A DNA stretch of 64,000 nt from Calamus simplicifolius (taxonomy: Eukaryota > Streptophyta > Magnoliopsida > Arecales > Arecaceae): assembly GCA_900491605.1 (NCBI GenBank), contig UESW01004420.1, positions 193,796-257,795 on the forward strand. Reading direction: 5' to 3'. The position numbers and the translations under genes were made by a program. This document shows positions 38,601 through 44,071 of the stretch, piece by piece; the stretch's first letter is position 1, and each line of letters opens with the position of its first letter. The notes below the pieces were generated by a model, which ran no database searches, was not told where the DNA came from, and saw only the letters and a program-made list of their open reading frames with translations.

Positions 38601-41600
38601 GAATAGTTTTTAGCTTAGAATATGTTTATACACTTACATAAAGCCATTGAAATCTTCTGCAAAAAACAATTAGATACATAGCATAACAGACATCAACATT
38701 GTACAAGATTGTATTTTTCTACGCTAATGAGTGCTTAGTTTCAACAATATGAGCAACTTTCTCAGCCCCTCCATTGCAATGGCATCACATGCAATACTTT
38801 AAGTCTCGTGTGTGTTAAGAGGCCTGTGTGCTATCTGTTGTCAATCAAGTAGGAAGTGTTAGTGTGTGCCCTAAATCCAATCGGATTAGATACTAGTTTG
38901 TATACATTTCTTTATGAATGCAAATCAAATTTATTGATTTCTTTATCTATCCAGATGTAATATATATATATATATATTAGATATATTTTACCTGTGAGAT
39001 AAAGTCCAAACGAATGTGAACTGTGCATATGAAATTTGTAATAAAGATTGCAAATTATGAGATCCAAAATTGTACATTATGGTTCGATTCTTTAAATTTT
39101 CCTAGTCGATGCGTAGACAGGACTGGGCACTATCGAACGCCGCTAAGACTAGCACATATTGCATATCTTCACCCTTGTGGTGAGTAGTTGATCTCGCAAG
39201 TTGAAATATGAAGGTACTTGGATAGGTGTGTGGATGCTCGTTATTGTAATGATGCATTGGATGACCCGCACAGAGATCCCATATGGATATTCTATATAGT
39301 GTCAATGGTTGATCTCTGATGACAGTGGTGCGAATGATCCTTTGACTTGAGATCTTCATTGCACCTCATGTGTGGAATGTCATGCTTTGATGACATCAAA
39401 CGTTGCTCTAGCCACTGATGGCAAATATAGTGTCAATTGGGTATGACATGAAGCATATGAAGGTGGAATTTGATCAAGACAAGATCCGTCTTCTTTGATA
39501 GAAAGGATTATATCCCATGGCCACATGATGGATTAAATTGACTGTTAAATCCTTGCAAGGTTGAGTTTGAATTCGAAATAGTTTTGAAGTTTCAATTCAT
39601 GTGAGTCAATTTTTTATGAGATCAAGCAAACAAAGATTAATTACATAGTTAACACATTTCATACCACTAATTGAATCGTATGTGACGAAGTGATTGAATC
39701 GTATGGTAACTGTTCATGGACAGATGTTGATGACCACGTCAACAAAACCCTTAATACTTGGGTGGTCATAATGCTTTGCTAGAGGCCGCTCATGATCTAT
39801 AATCATGAATTCTTTGATTTGATCAAGGGGTTGATTTGATCAAAGAATTGACTTGAACAAAATGTTGACCATATCATCCTTAGGATCAATATTAGAGACA
39901 TGATTATTGCCAACGTGTCAAGGGATCTAATGGATCATATGCATTAAGGAGATTTTTGGATAAAGTTAAAATGGAAATTAAGTTGGACTTAATTTAGATT
40001 AGATAACCAATTAATTATGATTGGGTTTGACTCAATCTTAATGAGAGAACATGAAATTGATGAATAGGATTCATCATAGAGGAAAGAATTTTGTGTTCAA
40101 GGGAGAGGCCTTATGTACATGTGATGTACATATGAAATCCATTAATTAGATACCCAATTAGACTTGATCCATGTGATGGATGGCTTAGATTAATTAAGAT
40201 TAATAATGTGGTATTTAATTGGGTTCATATGATGGCATGATTTGATTCATGAAAGCCCAATTGAACCGAAGGCTGAGATCGTACCACATGGAGGATGAAT
40301 CCATGCTCATGTGATGGATATGACCCATCTTCACGTCTTGAAGGAGGGAACACCCATGATTTTGGTATCATCATAAAGCCAAATCCAAGATTTGGGGGTT
40401 GGTTTCATGGGATAACCAATTTCCTAAATCTTGGGGTGCGGTTTGGTGGTTGTAATCCTAACATTATCATGATAATAAATATCCTAAATTTGTTAGGATA
40501 ATTTGTTATAACAAATATCCTAAATTTGTTAGGATAATTTGTTATCAACTTGATATGGTTGAATGGTTAGGTGGTTGAAACAAAATACCCCTTTTTTATG
40601 GAATCACACAACCTCCTCTTCATGTATAAAAAAAAAGAGAGACACCCCCTTGACAAGATATGCCTAACTTCTCCTTTCTCTCTTTTGGATGCCTAGACCC
40701 CACTTTCTCTCTCTAGAACATCCTTTCTTTCTCTAGAACATCCTTTCTTTTTCTAGAACATCCTTTCTCTCTCTAGAATGTCCCTCTCTCTTGGACGGGT
40801 TGAAAGCTCCTCTCTCACATCCCTCTTTCTTGGATGGTTAAAGAATAGCTTTCTCTCTCTTCTTAGTTGATCAAGATTTGATCTTGATCAAAAAATCTTT
40901 TCTTTCTTGATTGATCAAGATTTGATCTTGATTAAGAAATTATTTTCTTTGATAGATCAAGATTTGATCTTGATCAAGAAATCTTTTCTCTCTTGATTGA
41001 TCAAGATTGGATCTTGATCAAGAAATTGCTCTCTTGATTTGGAAAATCAATTGAAGAAGAAAGAGATGCTAACACCCATCGCTAGAAGGTCATCATCCAA
41101 TCCTGAGAGAACATCATCCAGAGATCTTCGTGTGGATCATCATTAGAGGCCGGACGCATGGATGGCTAGTGATAAATCATTTACCGGCTTCATCAGTATT
41201 CATTCCCGATAAAGAATACATGTATGATATATTATTTAATCATGCATTATTTCTTGTTAATTGAATTTGTTCCCTGAGGATCTTGGGCTTTGGAAATTAA
41301 ATTTGTATTTATTTTATCTTCCGCTGCATTATATATGAATTTGATTCATACAAAAATATACGAAATTCCTAACATAAAGATGAGGCAAAATTGTCTTGTG
41401 CCATGGGTCAACTTTTTGCATCCATGGTACCAAAATAAAAGAAATGATATCCCAACTCATGGAGAAATAATGAGGCCAAATCTAACAATGCATTCCACAT
41501 ACTGTCTACAGATACTCCAATAACTTTACAAGGATATAACTAACTGCTCTCCATCACATGTGCCCAAAGAAGGTGGAAGCCCCCCACACCAATCATTAGC

Positions 41601-44071
41601 AAGTTCCAAATGGAAACACCAACTTGTGCCTTGTGATTGCATGGCAATGAGGTATATGATAAGAATTTTGAAGTCAAATACATGGAACCATATGGCATCG
41701 GATCCCTTTGCATTCCATGTGACACAATTCCATGGAGCGATATGGTGCACATTATGAAGGAATGTACCTGTATGGCGAAACCTATGTGAAATACATGCAT
41801 GACACATTGCCATGGAACAACTAATACTTGTACACAAGATATAATGTGAGGAAAACAGATCCAATGCATGACCTAGGGCAGCATGGCAATCAAATGTTTT
41901 ATCATGTAGATTGTAAATGGCTGTTAGCTCAACTTTTAGTCTAACTTAGAAATTGCAAATGATAGGTATCAGAGCACTTTTGGAATGGCTGAGACTTCTT
42001 TCAAGTGCAAAGCTTAATTTTACAAAAGAAGTGCATCTGTGAATTTCAATAATGTGAATGTCAATAATCTGTGAAAACCAACATGGTTTTACTACACCAG
42101 ACATCAAAAGGGCAATATCAATATATGGTTTTATCAAAAGAGCGCTCCTTAGGGTGTAGTACAAAGCACAGACGCTTTTCCTTTTCTGAGCCAATTTTAA
42201 GTTCTGGACAACCAATTACCTTCCTGCAAATATCAGCTTCTTTTGAGGTAAAAAGAGGCCTGATTAGAGCAAACGCATGCTTAACTTACAACCAAAGAAT
42301 TCAGTAAAATGATTGGTTTCTAAAGTAGAAACCATTTGGTAGAATATGGAGTACAAGATGTCATATCATAGAATTAGAGCATGTTGGATGAAGCAAAGAG
42401 ATGTGTGCATATGCACGTAATTCTTAATATTACATATCTATCAACGTGTATGCCTATGTATGACAGATGCATATCTAGGCAGGTTAAAGGAAAAAGTTTG
42501 TAGAATAGCAATAAGGCTTGCAATGTTGCATAATTCTTAATATTACACAATAATAATAACACAAGAAAACAAGATGAAGCAGTAGAAACGGGAATCTGGA
42601 GGTGGATATGATAAAATTAGGAAGGTAAGAGTAAGAAGTATACTGTAGCAGTAAGAGTTGCATTTAATAAGATTGTGCCAACTAGTGCATTTGGTCAAGT
42701 TTTTGGGGTTTGGTACCAAAGACCTGGATTCAAGTCCCACCCTCACCCCGATTTTATTTGGGATTTTGGAGAAGGATTAGTTTTAGCCTTTATTAAAGGA
42801 TGCAAGGAAGAAAAGGGGAAGACATGCAGCATCATGGATGGAAGTTCTGAAGAAGTACATAAAAAAGAAGAAATAAGGATCATCAATGGTCCTGAAAAGG
42901 AATGCTTGGTGTATAGGAATACATAAAGTTGATCTCAAGAAGTTGGAAAAGGCTTGACGGTTATAATGGTTACCAAGAGGCAAAAGAGAAAAAAAGAGAA
43001 AAGACAAAATTCATAAATAATGATACAAATGTTCCTGAATATTTACAATAACATGAAGACATCCATGGCATGAGAACACTCACTTCCCAACCCACTACTA
43101 TTCTGTAAAAACAAGAGTTTTCATGCTTAACTAAACATGCACTCCACTGATAACCAATAAATGCAATGTAACACAAATTGTCAAGAAATTTATTGTCACT
43201 TGTTTCACTAGTTCATTTTACACCAAGAGTCCATTCATCATGGTCTTGCTTAAGCTTAAACATTCTTTTGAGAGCCAATGATGCTAGTGGGACTTTTCCA
43301 AGTTGAAGTCAGAATCTCTCCTGTGCAGGTACTAAGGAGAGAGGGTTTACAATCAGTGAACTGTTCCTATTGGCCTAAAGCTAAAATAATTAACTGCAAA
43401 AACATTAGAAATAGTGAAGCTACAATTTCATCTTATGAAAAGAATCAGTGAAGACAGAACCTCATAGCATCCTCTCACACATGCTCGCATGTGCCACATG
43501 GCAAAAGCACAATAGGCAATGAATATGGGTGATGTCAAAGCCAAGACACTGACATATTGAAATCCATTCTAGTACTTTGGCCACTAACAGCATGAGGAAA
43601 CTCGTTTCACCATTTTCTTTCTTCTAAATAATTTCAGATCAAATGAAGCCTGATGCAAAGTAAATTATTTTGCAGTGCTACTGATATTAAACATCACTGA
43701 CCACCTAAGAACCTGGATATCACAACATATTCCGCAAATTTCTTTTGATGTTTAGTGTGTAATCTTTGAATATATCAAATTAATGAATACCAAAAGAGTA
43801 GACAAACCCAATAAAAATATTTATCCAAAAACTGGATCTTATGCAGTCCAATCAGAAAAAGCTTACAACTAATAGACTGGGAAAGAAGGCAAAAGAAGGA
43901 ACATCATAGAGACAATTTAAAGAAATATAAGTAATTAGCAAGGAAGATGCAGAATAAGTTCTAAAATAGTATTTGTGTTTAATAAAAATGAAGTTTTAGA
44001 ATGCCACACCTGACATCATTCCCATCTGTCTGAAAAGAATCAGGCTTTGATCCAAGCTTCATAAACTTCAT
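1547..44071 (-). CDS. NPY: NPY-type NPH3/BTB-POZ protein, 4 exons, 39.5-kb first intron
   Basis: Four exons join in phase: 44071-44010, 4527-4458, 3523-2339 and 2092-1547. They give 620 residues, a normal length for NPY proteins. The product starts MKFMKLGSKPDSF, the family's usual N-terminus. A BTB/POZ domain follows (about residues 22-130, with LHKFPLLSKS crossing the exon 2/3 junction and AKFCYGVTVT). The NPH3 domain runs from about residue 212 (WWVEDL) to 470, with YDIDMV near 343 and the hallmark ERLPLRVVVQVLFFEQ in exon 4. The tail is serine-rich and ends RHSVS, resembling the C-terminal 14-3-3 site reported in NPH3 relatives (inference). Known NPY proteins act with PIN carriers and AGC kinases in auxin-controlled organogenesis at the plasma membrane. 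All introns are GT..AG. The introns are 39,482, 934 and 246 bp. Which of NPY1-5 is the ortholog cannot be decided by eye. Confidence 0.93.
2093..2338 (-). other. NPY intron 3 (246 bp)
   Basis: GT donor at 2338-2337 (AAG|GTAGAA) and AG acceptor at 2094-2093. It is AT-rich with no other feature. Confidence 0.92.
2339..3523 (-). CDS. NPY: NPY exon 3 (BTB end and NPH3 domain)
   Basis: An uninterrupted 395-codon exon encoding residues 45-439. It starts FPLLSKS directly after acceptor TGCAG, and ends MYLK before donor GTAGAA. It carries most of the BTB fold, the EVEKGNLIYK-type linker motif (here SVEKGNLIYK), the tryptophan-rich start of the NPH3 domain, and LLPAEKGSVSCSFLLKLLRA. The open frame runs on upstream of 3523 into intron 2; the acceptor and the family alignment rule that extension out. 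Confidence 0.95.
3524..4457 (-). other. NPY intron 2 (934 bp)
   Basis: GT donor at 4457-4456 (AAG|GTAGGA) and AG acceptor at 3525-3524. About 40% of it is the 130-bp tandem repeat listed separately. Confidence 0.9.
3691..4070. repeat. 130-bp tandem repeat, about 2.9 copies, with palindromic junctions
   Basis: Units start at 3691, 3821 and 3951 and are almost identical. The third lacks its last bases and changes after GTGTTACATA. At each unit junction CATGTTATCATAAT faces ATTATGATAACATG across an 11-nt spacer, a perfect 14-bp inverted repeat. No coding potential is seen. Confidence 0.95.
4458..4527 (-). CDS. NPY: NPY exon 2 (start of BTB domain)
   Basis: 70-bp exon. Its first base completes the split Arg codon begun by exon 1. 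It then encodes 23 residues beginning FVATELATDIVVHVG and ending FRLHK, the first strands of the BTB domain. Acceptor TTTGCAG and donor GTAGGA are both good. Too short to appear as an ORF on its own. Confidence 0.93.
5170..5416 (-). pseudogene. Decayed copia Z: RNase H end
   Basis: On the minus strand the broken translation follows the copia RNase H pattern (a YxDVNWA-like DADWAG block, a Ser/Thr-rich GYC block, then an AEYRA-like block). It has stops and frameshifts. It continues exactly across insertion A into 17171 onward, so Z is older than A. The end near 5170 is approximate. Confidence 0.6.
5422..6350 (+). repeat. 5' LTR of element A
   Basis: 929 bp from TGTTGGATC to CTTAACA, matching 16241-17165 with many substitutions and small indels. 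The second half is a pyrimidine-rich stretch with repeated CTCTCTCTAG, probably the transcribed R/U5 leader. Confidence 0.93.
6353..6364 (+). promoter_or_regulatory. Primer binding site of A (tRNA-iMet type)
   Basis: TGGTATCAGAGC two bases after the LTR, the standard plant copia primer site complementary to the 3' end of initiator tRNA-Met. Confidence 0.92.
6365..8527 (+). pseudogene. gag-protease-integrase remains of element A
   Basis: Broken polyprotein, first half. A gag-like start lies at 6501 (MGSSIKVDFEKFDEKEAF, stopped soon after). A gag core is readable at about 6750-7043. A zinc knuckle CFKYGEVGHYKRNC lies near 7170. A protease-like segment follows with the catalytic DTGAS motif altered (TFDSAYSYHY). 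Integrase pieces lie at 7800-8510, including LDNGGEY. Many in-frame stops and shifts. It stops where B inserts and resumes at 14346. Confidence 0.85.
8528..8825 (+). repeat. 5' LTR of element B
   Basis: 298 bp, TGTTAAATATG to TTTCCGCAACA. It holds a GGGCCCGG/GACCCGACCC block and a TATATATATA stretch at about 8651. It matches 14049-14340 and, inverted, both LTRs of C. Confidence 0.95.
8829..8840 (+). promoter_or_regulatory. Primer binding site of B
   Basis: TGGTATCAGAGC, iMet type, three bases after the LTR end. Confidence 0.93.
8950..9701 (-). other. Foreign insert in the leader of B, possible captured gene piece
   Basis: The leaders of B and C match at both ends: just after the primer site, and for about 115 bp before the gag ATG. 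This GC-rich stretch is present only in B. A shared landmark, GCGACGGCTGTGGAGGAAG, sits at about 9702 in B but almost next to the shared 5' part in C, which places the extra DNA of B here. Antisense to the element, 9317-9117 has an open frame starting MADPTSSSSSFPISN and continuing GEVVQSAVKELVQIV. This resembles the start of a plant gene but I do not recognise it. Borders are approximate. Confidence 0.55.
9886..13865 (+). pseudogene. gag-pol polyprotein of element B, one frameshift
   Basis: The start MSSLKFQIAPFDGQNNFGLW is the usual gag opening of this copia group. Domains in order: gag; zinc knuckle CYYCHKKGHYKSDC (residues 232-245); aspartic protease DTGAS (293-297); integrase with HHCC from about 426 and DDE at D487, D550, E586; reverse transcriptase. 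One T is missing from a T run near 12650 compared with C, shifting the frame inside RT after VKTAF. The rest of RT (YVDDM at 12891) and RNase H (VDSDYAGD, TEAEYMA, CDNQSA) stays open in the other frame to 13865. This is the only lesion seen; length and domains are otherwise complete. Confidence 0.95.
14037..14047 (+). promoter_or_regulatory. Polypurine tract of B
   Basis: AAGGTGGAGAT directly before the 3' LTR, the usual plus-strand primer of copia elements. Confidence 0.88.
14049..14340 (+). repeat. 3' LTR of element B
   Basis: 292 bp copy of 8528-8825 ending CCGCAACA. It carries a short deletion around GTAAGATCTT and a C/T difference in GGGCCCGG. Confidence 0.95.
14346..16240 (+). pseudogene. 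RT-RNase H remains of element A
   Basis: Second half of A's pol, resuming after B. Recognisable parts are the linker and RT start (NVRPSNRYGFEDSVLYAL), KARLVAKGY-like and SPVVKHTYIRILLSIV blocks, LLLYVDDMLIV near 15210, and an RNase H with MDANFRGDID and a TTEAEY block near 15880. Stops and shifts are frequent. It ends in a purine tract and the 3' LTR. Confidence 0.88.
16241..17165 (+). repeat. 3' LTR of element A
   Basis: 925 bp, starting TATTGGACTTGG (the first G has become A) and ending TCTCAACA, followed by the GAAAT target duplicate. Confidence 0.93.
17171..18760 (-). pseudogene. Decayed copia Z: integrase end and RT
   Basis: Minus-strand translation shows copia pol in order. An integrase C-terminus lies near 18600-18450. 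A Pro-rich linker follows (18402-18130, PPPRPPITHVCTRR). An RT with VDYRETFAPIAK-like sequence lies around 17950. Further RT and early RNase H continue to 17171, and then at 5416 on the other side of A. It is heavily mutated with many stops. No LTR for Z was identified. Confidence 0.72.
18761..20694. other. No gene; probable decayed LTR/gypsy DNA
   Basis: AT-rich. The start (TATCGTGACCCTGATCC..) and the later ATTTTGCCCTT and AAAAATGCCCC stretches are reminiscent of gypsy LTR sequence. I could not find paired ends, a primer site or coding remains, so this is a weak guess. Confidence 0.3.
20695..21539 (+). mobile_element. Solo LTR (845 bp) with target duplication
   Basis: It begins TGATGTAGGG and ends CATCAACAACA. 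The pentamer ATACC lies on both sides (20690-20694 and 21540-21544). It contains TATAAATA boxes at 21032 and 21229 and a 27-bp minisatellite at 20806-20905. No internal domain follows, so it is a recombined solo LTR. The style (TATAAATA, CTCGAG, CCGGAGAACGGGATTCATCAACA) suggests gypsy. Confidence 0.85.
20806..20905 (+). repeat. 27-bp minisatellite in the solo LTR
   Basis: Three full units (20806, 20833, 20860) and a partial fourth, built on CATACCTCGGCAAGGCCGAG and ending ATTTC. It is related to the inverted array at 54254. Confidence 0.85.
21545..23518. other. Repetitive non-coding stretch, no gene
   Basis: At 21660-21930 the sequence is rich in GGTATGGTAT, GGTACC and CATACC-like motifs, a low-complexity repeat style. 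The rest is AT-rich with no supported coding region. Confidence 0.4.
23519..23643. repeat. Simple repeats: C-run, A-run, (CAAA)n, (TA)n
   Basis: C/A homopolymer tracts at 23519-23567 and an alternating TA run of about 45 bp at 23597-23643, immediately before the left end of element D. Confidence 0.97.
23644..25814 (+). repeat. 5' LTR of element D (right end approximate)
   Basis: GC-rich, dominated by irregular repeats of CCGACTCC and CGGC motifs. This composition leaves long but meaningless open frames on both strands. The left end is fixed by the repeat at 28451; the right end is inferred from a CA end followed by primer-site-like sequence. Confidence 0.6.
25900..26450 (+). pseudogene. gag-like remnant of element D
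   Basis: Broken frames rich in Gln, His and Ala (MATQQQARAFAPLVAAQTNH, then HQ-repeat sequence) directly after the putative primer site. Position and composition resemble the N-terminal part of a gypsy gag. There is no zinc knuckle and no protease, and two stops interrupt it. Assignment is tentative. Confidence 0.4.
26451..27290. other. Interior of D, no recognised gene
   Basis: Open frames exist on both strands (plus 26631-26900, minus 27046-26528) but neither matches a family I know, and they overlap each other. Confidence 0.4.
27300..27615 (+). repeat. 23-27 bp minisatellite, about 13 units, with 47-bp dimers
   Basis: Units open with CGACTCC and end GGCACAAAGAC. The first three are 27 bp. 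Later ones alternate 23 and 24 bp (GCATTGGCACAAAGAC and AGGTCGGCACCAAAGAC types), forming a 47-bp higher-order unit. Confidence 0.92.
27967..28106 (+). repeat. 20-bp tandem repeat, about 7 units
   Basis: Consecutive 20-bp units of the form CCTCAACGGCWTCATCATRG with substitutions. Single related units also occur near 27630. Confidence 0.88.
28451..28857 (+). repeat. 3' LTR fragment of element D, broken at 28857
   Basis: Copy of 23644-24050 with small differences. Identity ends at CATCCC, where copia pol sequence takes over. Confidence 0.88.
28858..30297 (+). pseudogene. Copia E: RT-RNase H remnant, 5' truncated
   Basis: It starts inside RT (LDVKWIFKKKRGADGKVK). It continues with MDVKTTFLNGYLEESIYMEQ, KLNRSIYGLKQATRSWN, a mutated YVDD block near 29310, FQMKDLGKASYILGI, and RNase H (TRPDIYYAVGVVSQ, SDFQSYKD, a MEAKYIA block) to the C-terminal LADLFTK motif near 30215. 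Several stops and shifts. The style differs from A, B and C. gag, protease and integrase are absent because the left part is replaced by element D. Confidence 0.9.
30298..32155 (+). repeat. Probable 3' LTR of copia E
   Basis: A purine-rich GTAAGTGAGATAT precedes TATTAGGAATGGTGCCC, a mutated form of the usual copia LTR start TGTTAGG. It is AT-rich with no ORF. The right end is not visible because element C begins at 32156. Confidence 0.6.
32156..32459 (-). repeat. 3' LTR of element C
   Basis: 304 bp, TGTTGCGG..TTTAACA on the plus strand. The inverted polypurine tract AATCTCCACCTTGG follows at 32460-32473. Confidence 0.95.
32643..35861 (-). CDS. gag-pol polyprotein of element C, internally deleted
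   Basis: An open 1072-residue frame almost identical to B: gag start MSSLKFQIAPFDGQ, zinc knuckle at about 232, protease DTGAS at about 293, DDE integrase, and RT with YVDDM at about residue 1003. It is intact at the point where B is frameshifted. After YIEKVLEK it jumps straight to IGMLV and the normal stop. Compared with B (13086-13847), exactly 762 bp (254 codons) are missing, removing the RT C-terminus and all of RNase H. It could make capsid, protease, integrase and most of RT but could not finish reverse transcription unaided. Confidence 0.95.
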   Translation of the reverse strand: MSSLKFQIAPFDGQNNFGLWRIKMKALLKREGSVRALDNSYTDDMTTAEIEEMDEKAHSAIQLSLEDNVLREVADEETAAGLWKKLESLYMKKSLTSRLYLKQRLYTLKMREGTPIKEHLNEFNKIVMDMKNLDIKLDEEDQALIVLCSLPASYENFVNSMLYGRESISLEDVKASLNSAELRTKLNENTSGDRADGLFVRGRAKKKDKAFRKKSVGRSKSRPPGDTTNVECYYCHKKGHYKSDCPVLKRKDKQRSQRQDAANIAEKDESSVSDRVLTTCSVVSFSNDVWIMDTGASYHMCPNREWFTTYEPLNGESVFMGNDAVCKIVGIGTVQIKCHDKVVRTLTEVRHIPDLKRNLISLSCLDSIGCMYSGGGGALKVTKGNLVVMRGNKVNHLYHLQGSTVMGSSISTANSVSADDRTKLWHMRLGHMSERGMTVLSKRGLLCGERTTSLDFCEHCVLGKQCKVSFSTGTHSTKGTLDYIHSDLWGPAQVPSKGGALYFVTFIDDYSRKVWVYFLKRKSEVFETFKKWKALVENQTGKKIKRLRTDNGLEFCGGDFNEFCADAGIVRHRSVRYTPQQNGVAERMNRTLLERARCMLSNAGMEKVFWAEAVNTSCYLVNRSPSTAIECKTLFEMWSGKPCDYSNLKVFGCPAYYHVKDGKLEPRAKKCIFVGYADGVKGYRLWCIEPNSPKFIISRDVTFNEKFMLDQRNAVDESAGKHESDTNEVEVQVELRKKSSQNDLSEQIVTIDSSSDEEAQDEVEQPYSIATGRERREIRPPQKYGFSDLVAYALTTAEDMGIQEPSTYTEAVTCSESEKWTVAMAEELESLHKNQTWDLVPLPKEKRAIGCKWVFKKKEGIPGVEIGRYKARLVAKGYNQREGIDYDEVFSPVVKHTSIRVLLAIVAQFDLELEQLDVKTAFLHGELEETIYMAQPEGYYVEGKEDHVCRLKKSLYGLKQSPRQWYKRFDSFMIRSGYHRSSYDSCVYFRKVSDKSFVYLLLYVDDMLIAAKNMTDVLTLKKCLSKEFEMKDLGPAKKILGMEIQRDRKAGKLYLSQRRYIEKVLEKIGMLV
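35979..36816 (+). other. Host-derived insert in the leader of C
   Basis: This stretch is absent from B; both flanks match B's leader. It is GC-rich and holds the phytocyanin fragment listed next. A CTCGCCTTC-type segment at about 36608-36625 repeats at about 36817-36836, so the insert may be a mosaic of more than one piece. Borders are good to perhaps 20 bp. Confidence 0.75.
36148..36519 (+). pseudogene. Captured phytocyanin (blue-copper) domain fragment
   Basis: The plus-strand frame reads VDVNYTAWASNKNFVVGDVL, then FAYNATSHSVLVV, an FDACNTGNP block, and YFICGAPGHSALGQKLRVFV, a full plastocyanin-like domain of the phytocyanin family. The four copper ligands of the stellacyanin type are present: His in SHS, Cys in FICG, His in PGHS, Gln in LGQK. 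The usual Cys after PGH is Ser, so the conserved disulfide would be lost. The signal peptide is missing and the start of the domain is altered. It runs antisense to element C, and no promoter or intron is evident. Phytocyanins are secreted or GPI-anchored electron carriers. I treat this as a transported gene piece, not a working gene. Confidence 0.85.
36962..36973 (-). promoter_or_regulatory. Primer binding site of C
   Basis: GCTCTGATACCA on the plus strand is TGGTATCAGAGC in the element's direction, iMet type, next to the LTR at 36977. Confidence 0.93.
36977..37283 (-). repeat. 5' LTR of element C
   Basis: 307 bp copy of 32156-32459, ending TTTAACA. Confidence 0.95.
37284..38856. other. Intron 1 sequence without recognised feature
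   Basis: AT-rich. GAACTCTACCATGGCAAT-like phrases recur at about 37303, 37733 and 37856. A short TGCATG/GCTGCAC block near 37450-37480 could be the end of copia E's LTR. No coding region supported. Confidence 0.4.
40703..40785 (+). repeat. About 20-bp repeats CTCTAGAACATCCTTTCT
   Basis: Four near-identical units in the CT-rich part of the solo LTR. Confidence 0.88.
40868..41022 (+). repeat. Four about 44-bp repeats, each a palindrome
   Basis: GATCAAGAT starts at 40869, 40913, 40955 and 40999. Each unit pairs TGATCAAGAT with ATCTTGATCA across a 3-nt loop, with a few substitutions in later copies. Confidence 0.92.
41375..44009. other. Remainder of NPY intron 1, no recognised gene
   Basis: AT-rich non-coding DNA up to the GT donor at 44009-44008. 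A phrase at 42715-42750 (GGATTCAAGTCCCACC) resembles a pol III B box, but no complete SINE could be shown. Confidence 0.5.
44010..44071 (-). CDS. NPY: NPY exon 1 (start codon)
   Basis: It reads MKFMKLGSKPDSFQTDGNDV plus the first two bases of an Arg codon, then donor AG|GTGTGG. MKFMKLGSKPD is the standard opening of NPY proteins, and the phase and sequence fit exon 2 exactly. It is too short to be an ORF call and would be missed without its partner 39.5 kb away. Confidence 0.93.

Larger units (their letters stand above)
38857..41374 (+). mobile_element. Probable solo LTR of a copia element (about 2.5 kb)
   Basis: It starts TGTTAGTGTGTGCCCTAAATC and ends GAAATTCCTAACA, typical long copia LTR ends. 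TATAAAA lies near 40625, followed by a CT-rich leader. No internal domain is attached. The flanks GGAAG and TAAAG agree at only 3 of 5 bases, so the duplication is decayed or the ends are slightly off. Confidence 0.6.

Noticed and set aside
42655..42930. tRNA-derived SINE
   Set aside because: Only a B-box-like phrase is visible; no convincing A box, tail or target duplication.
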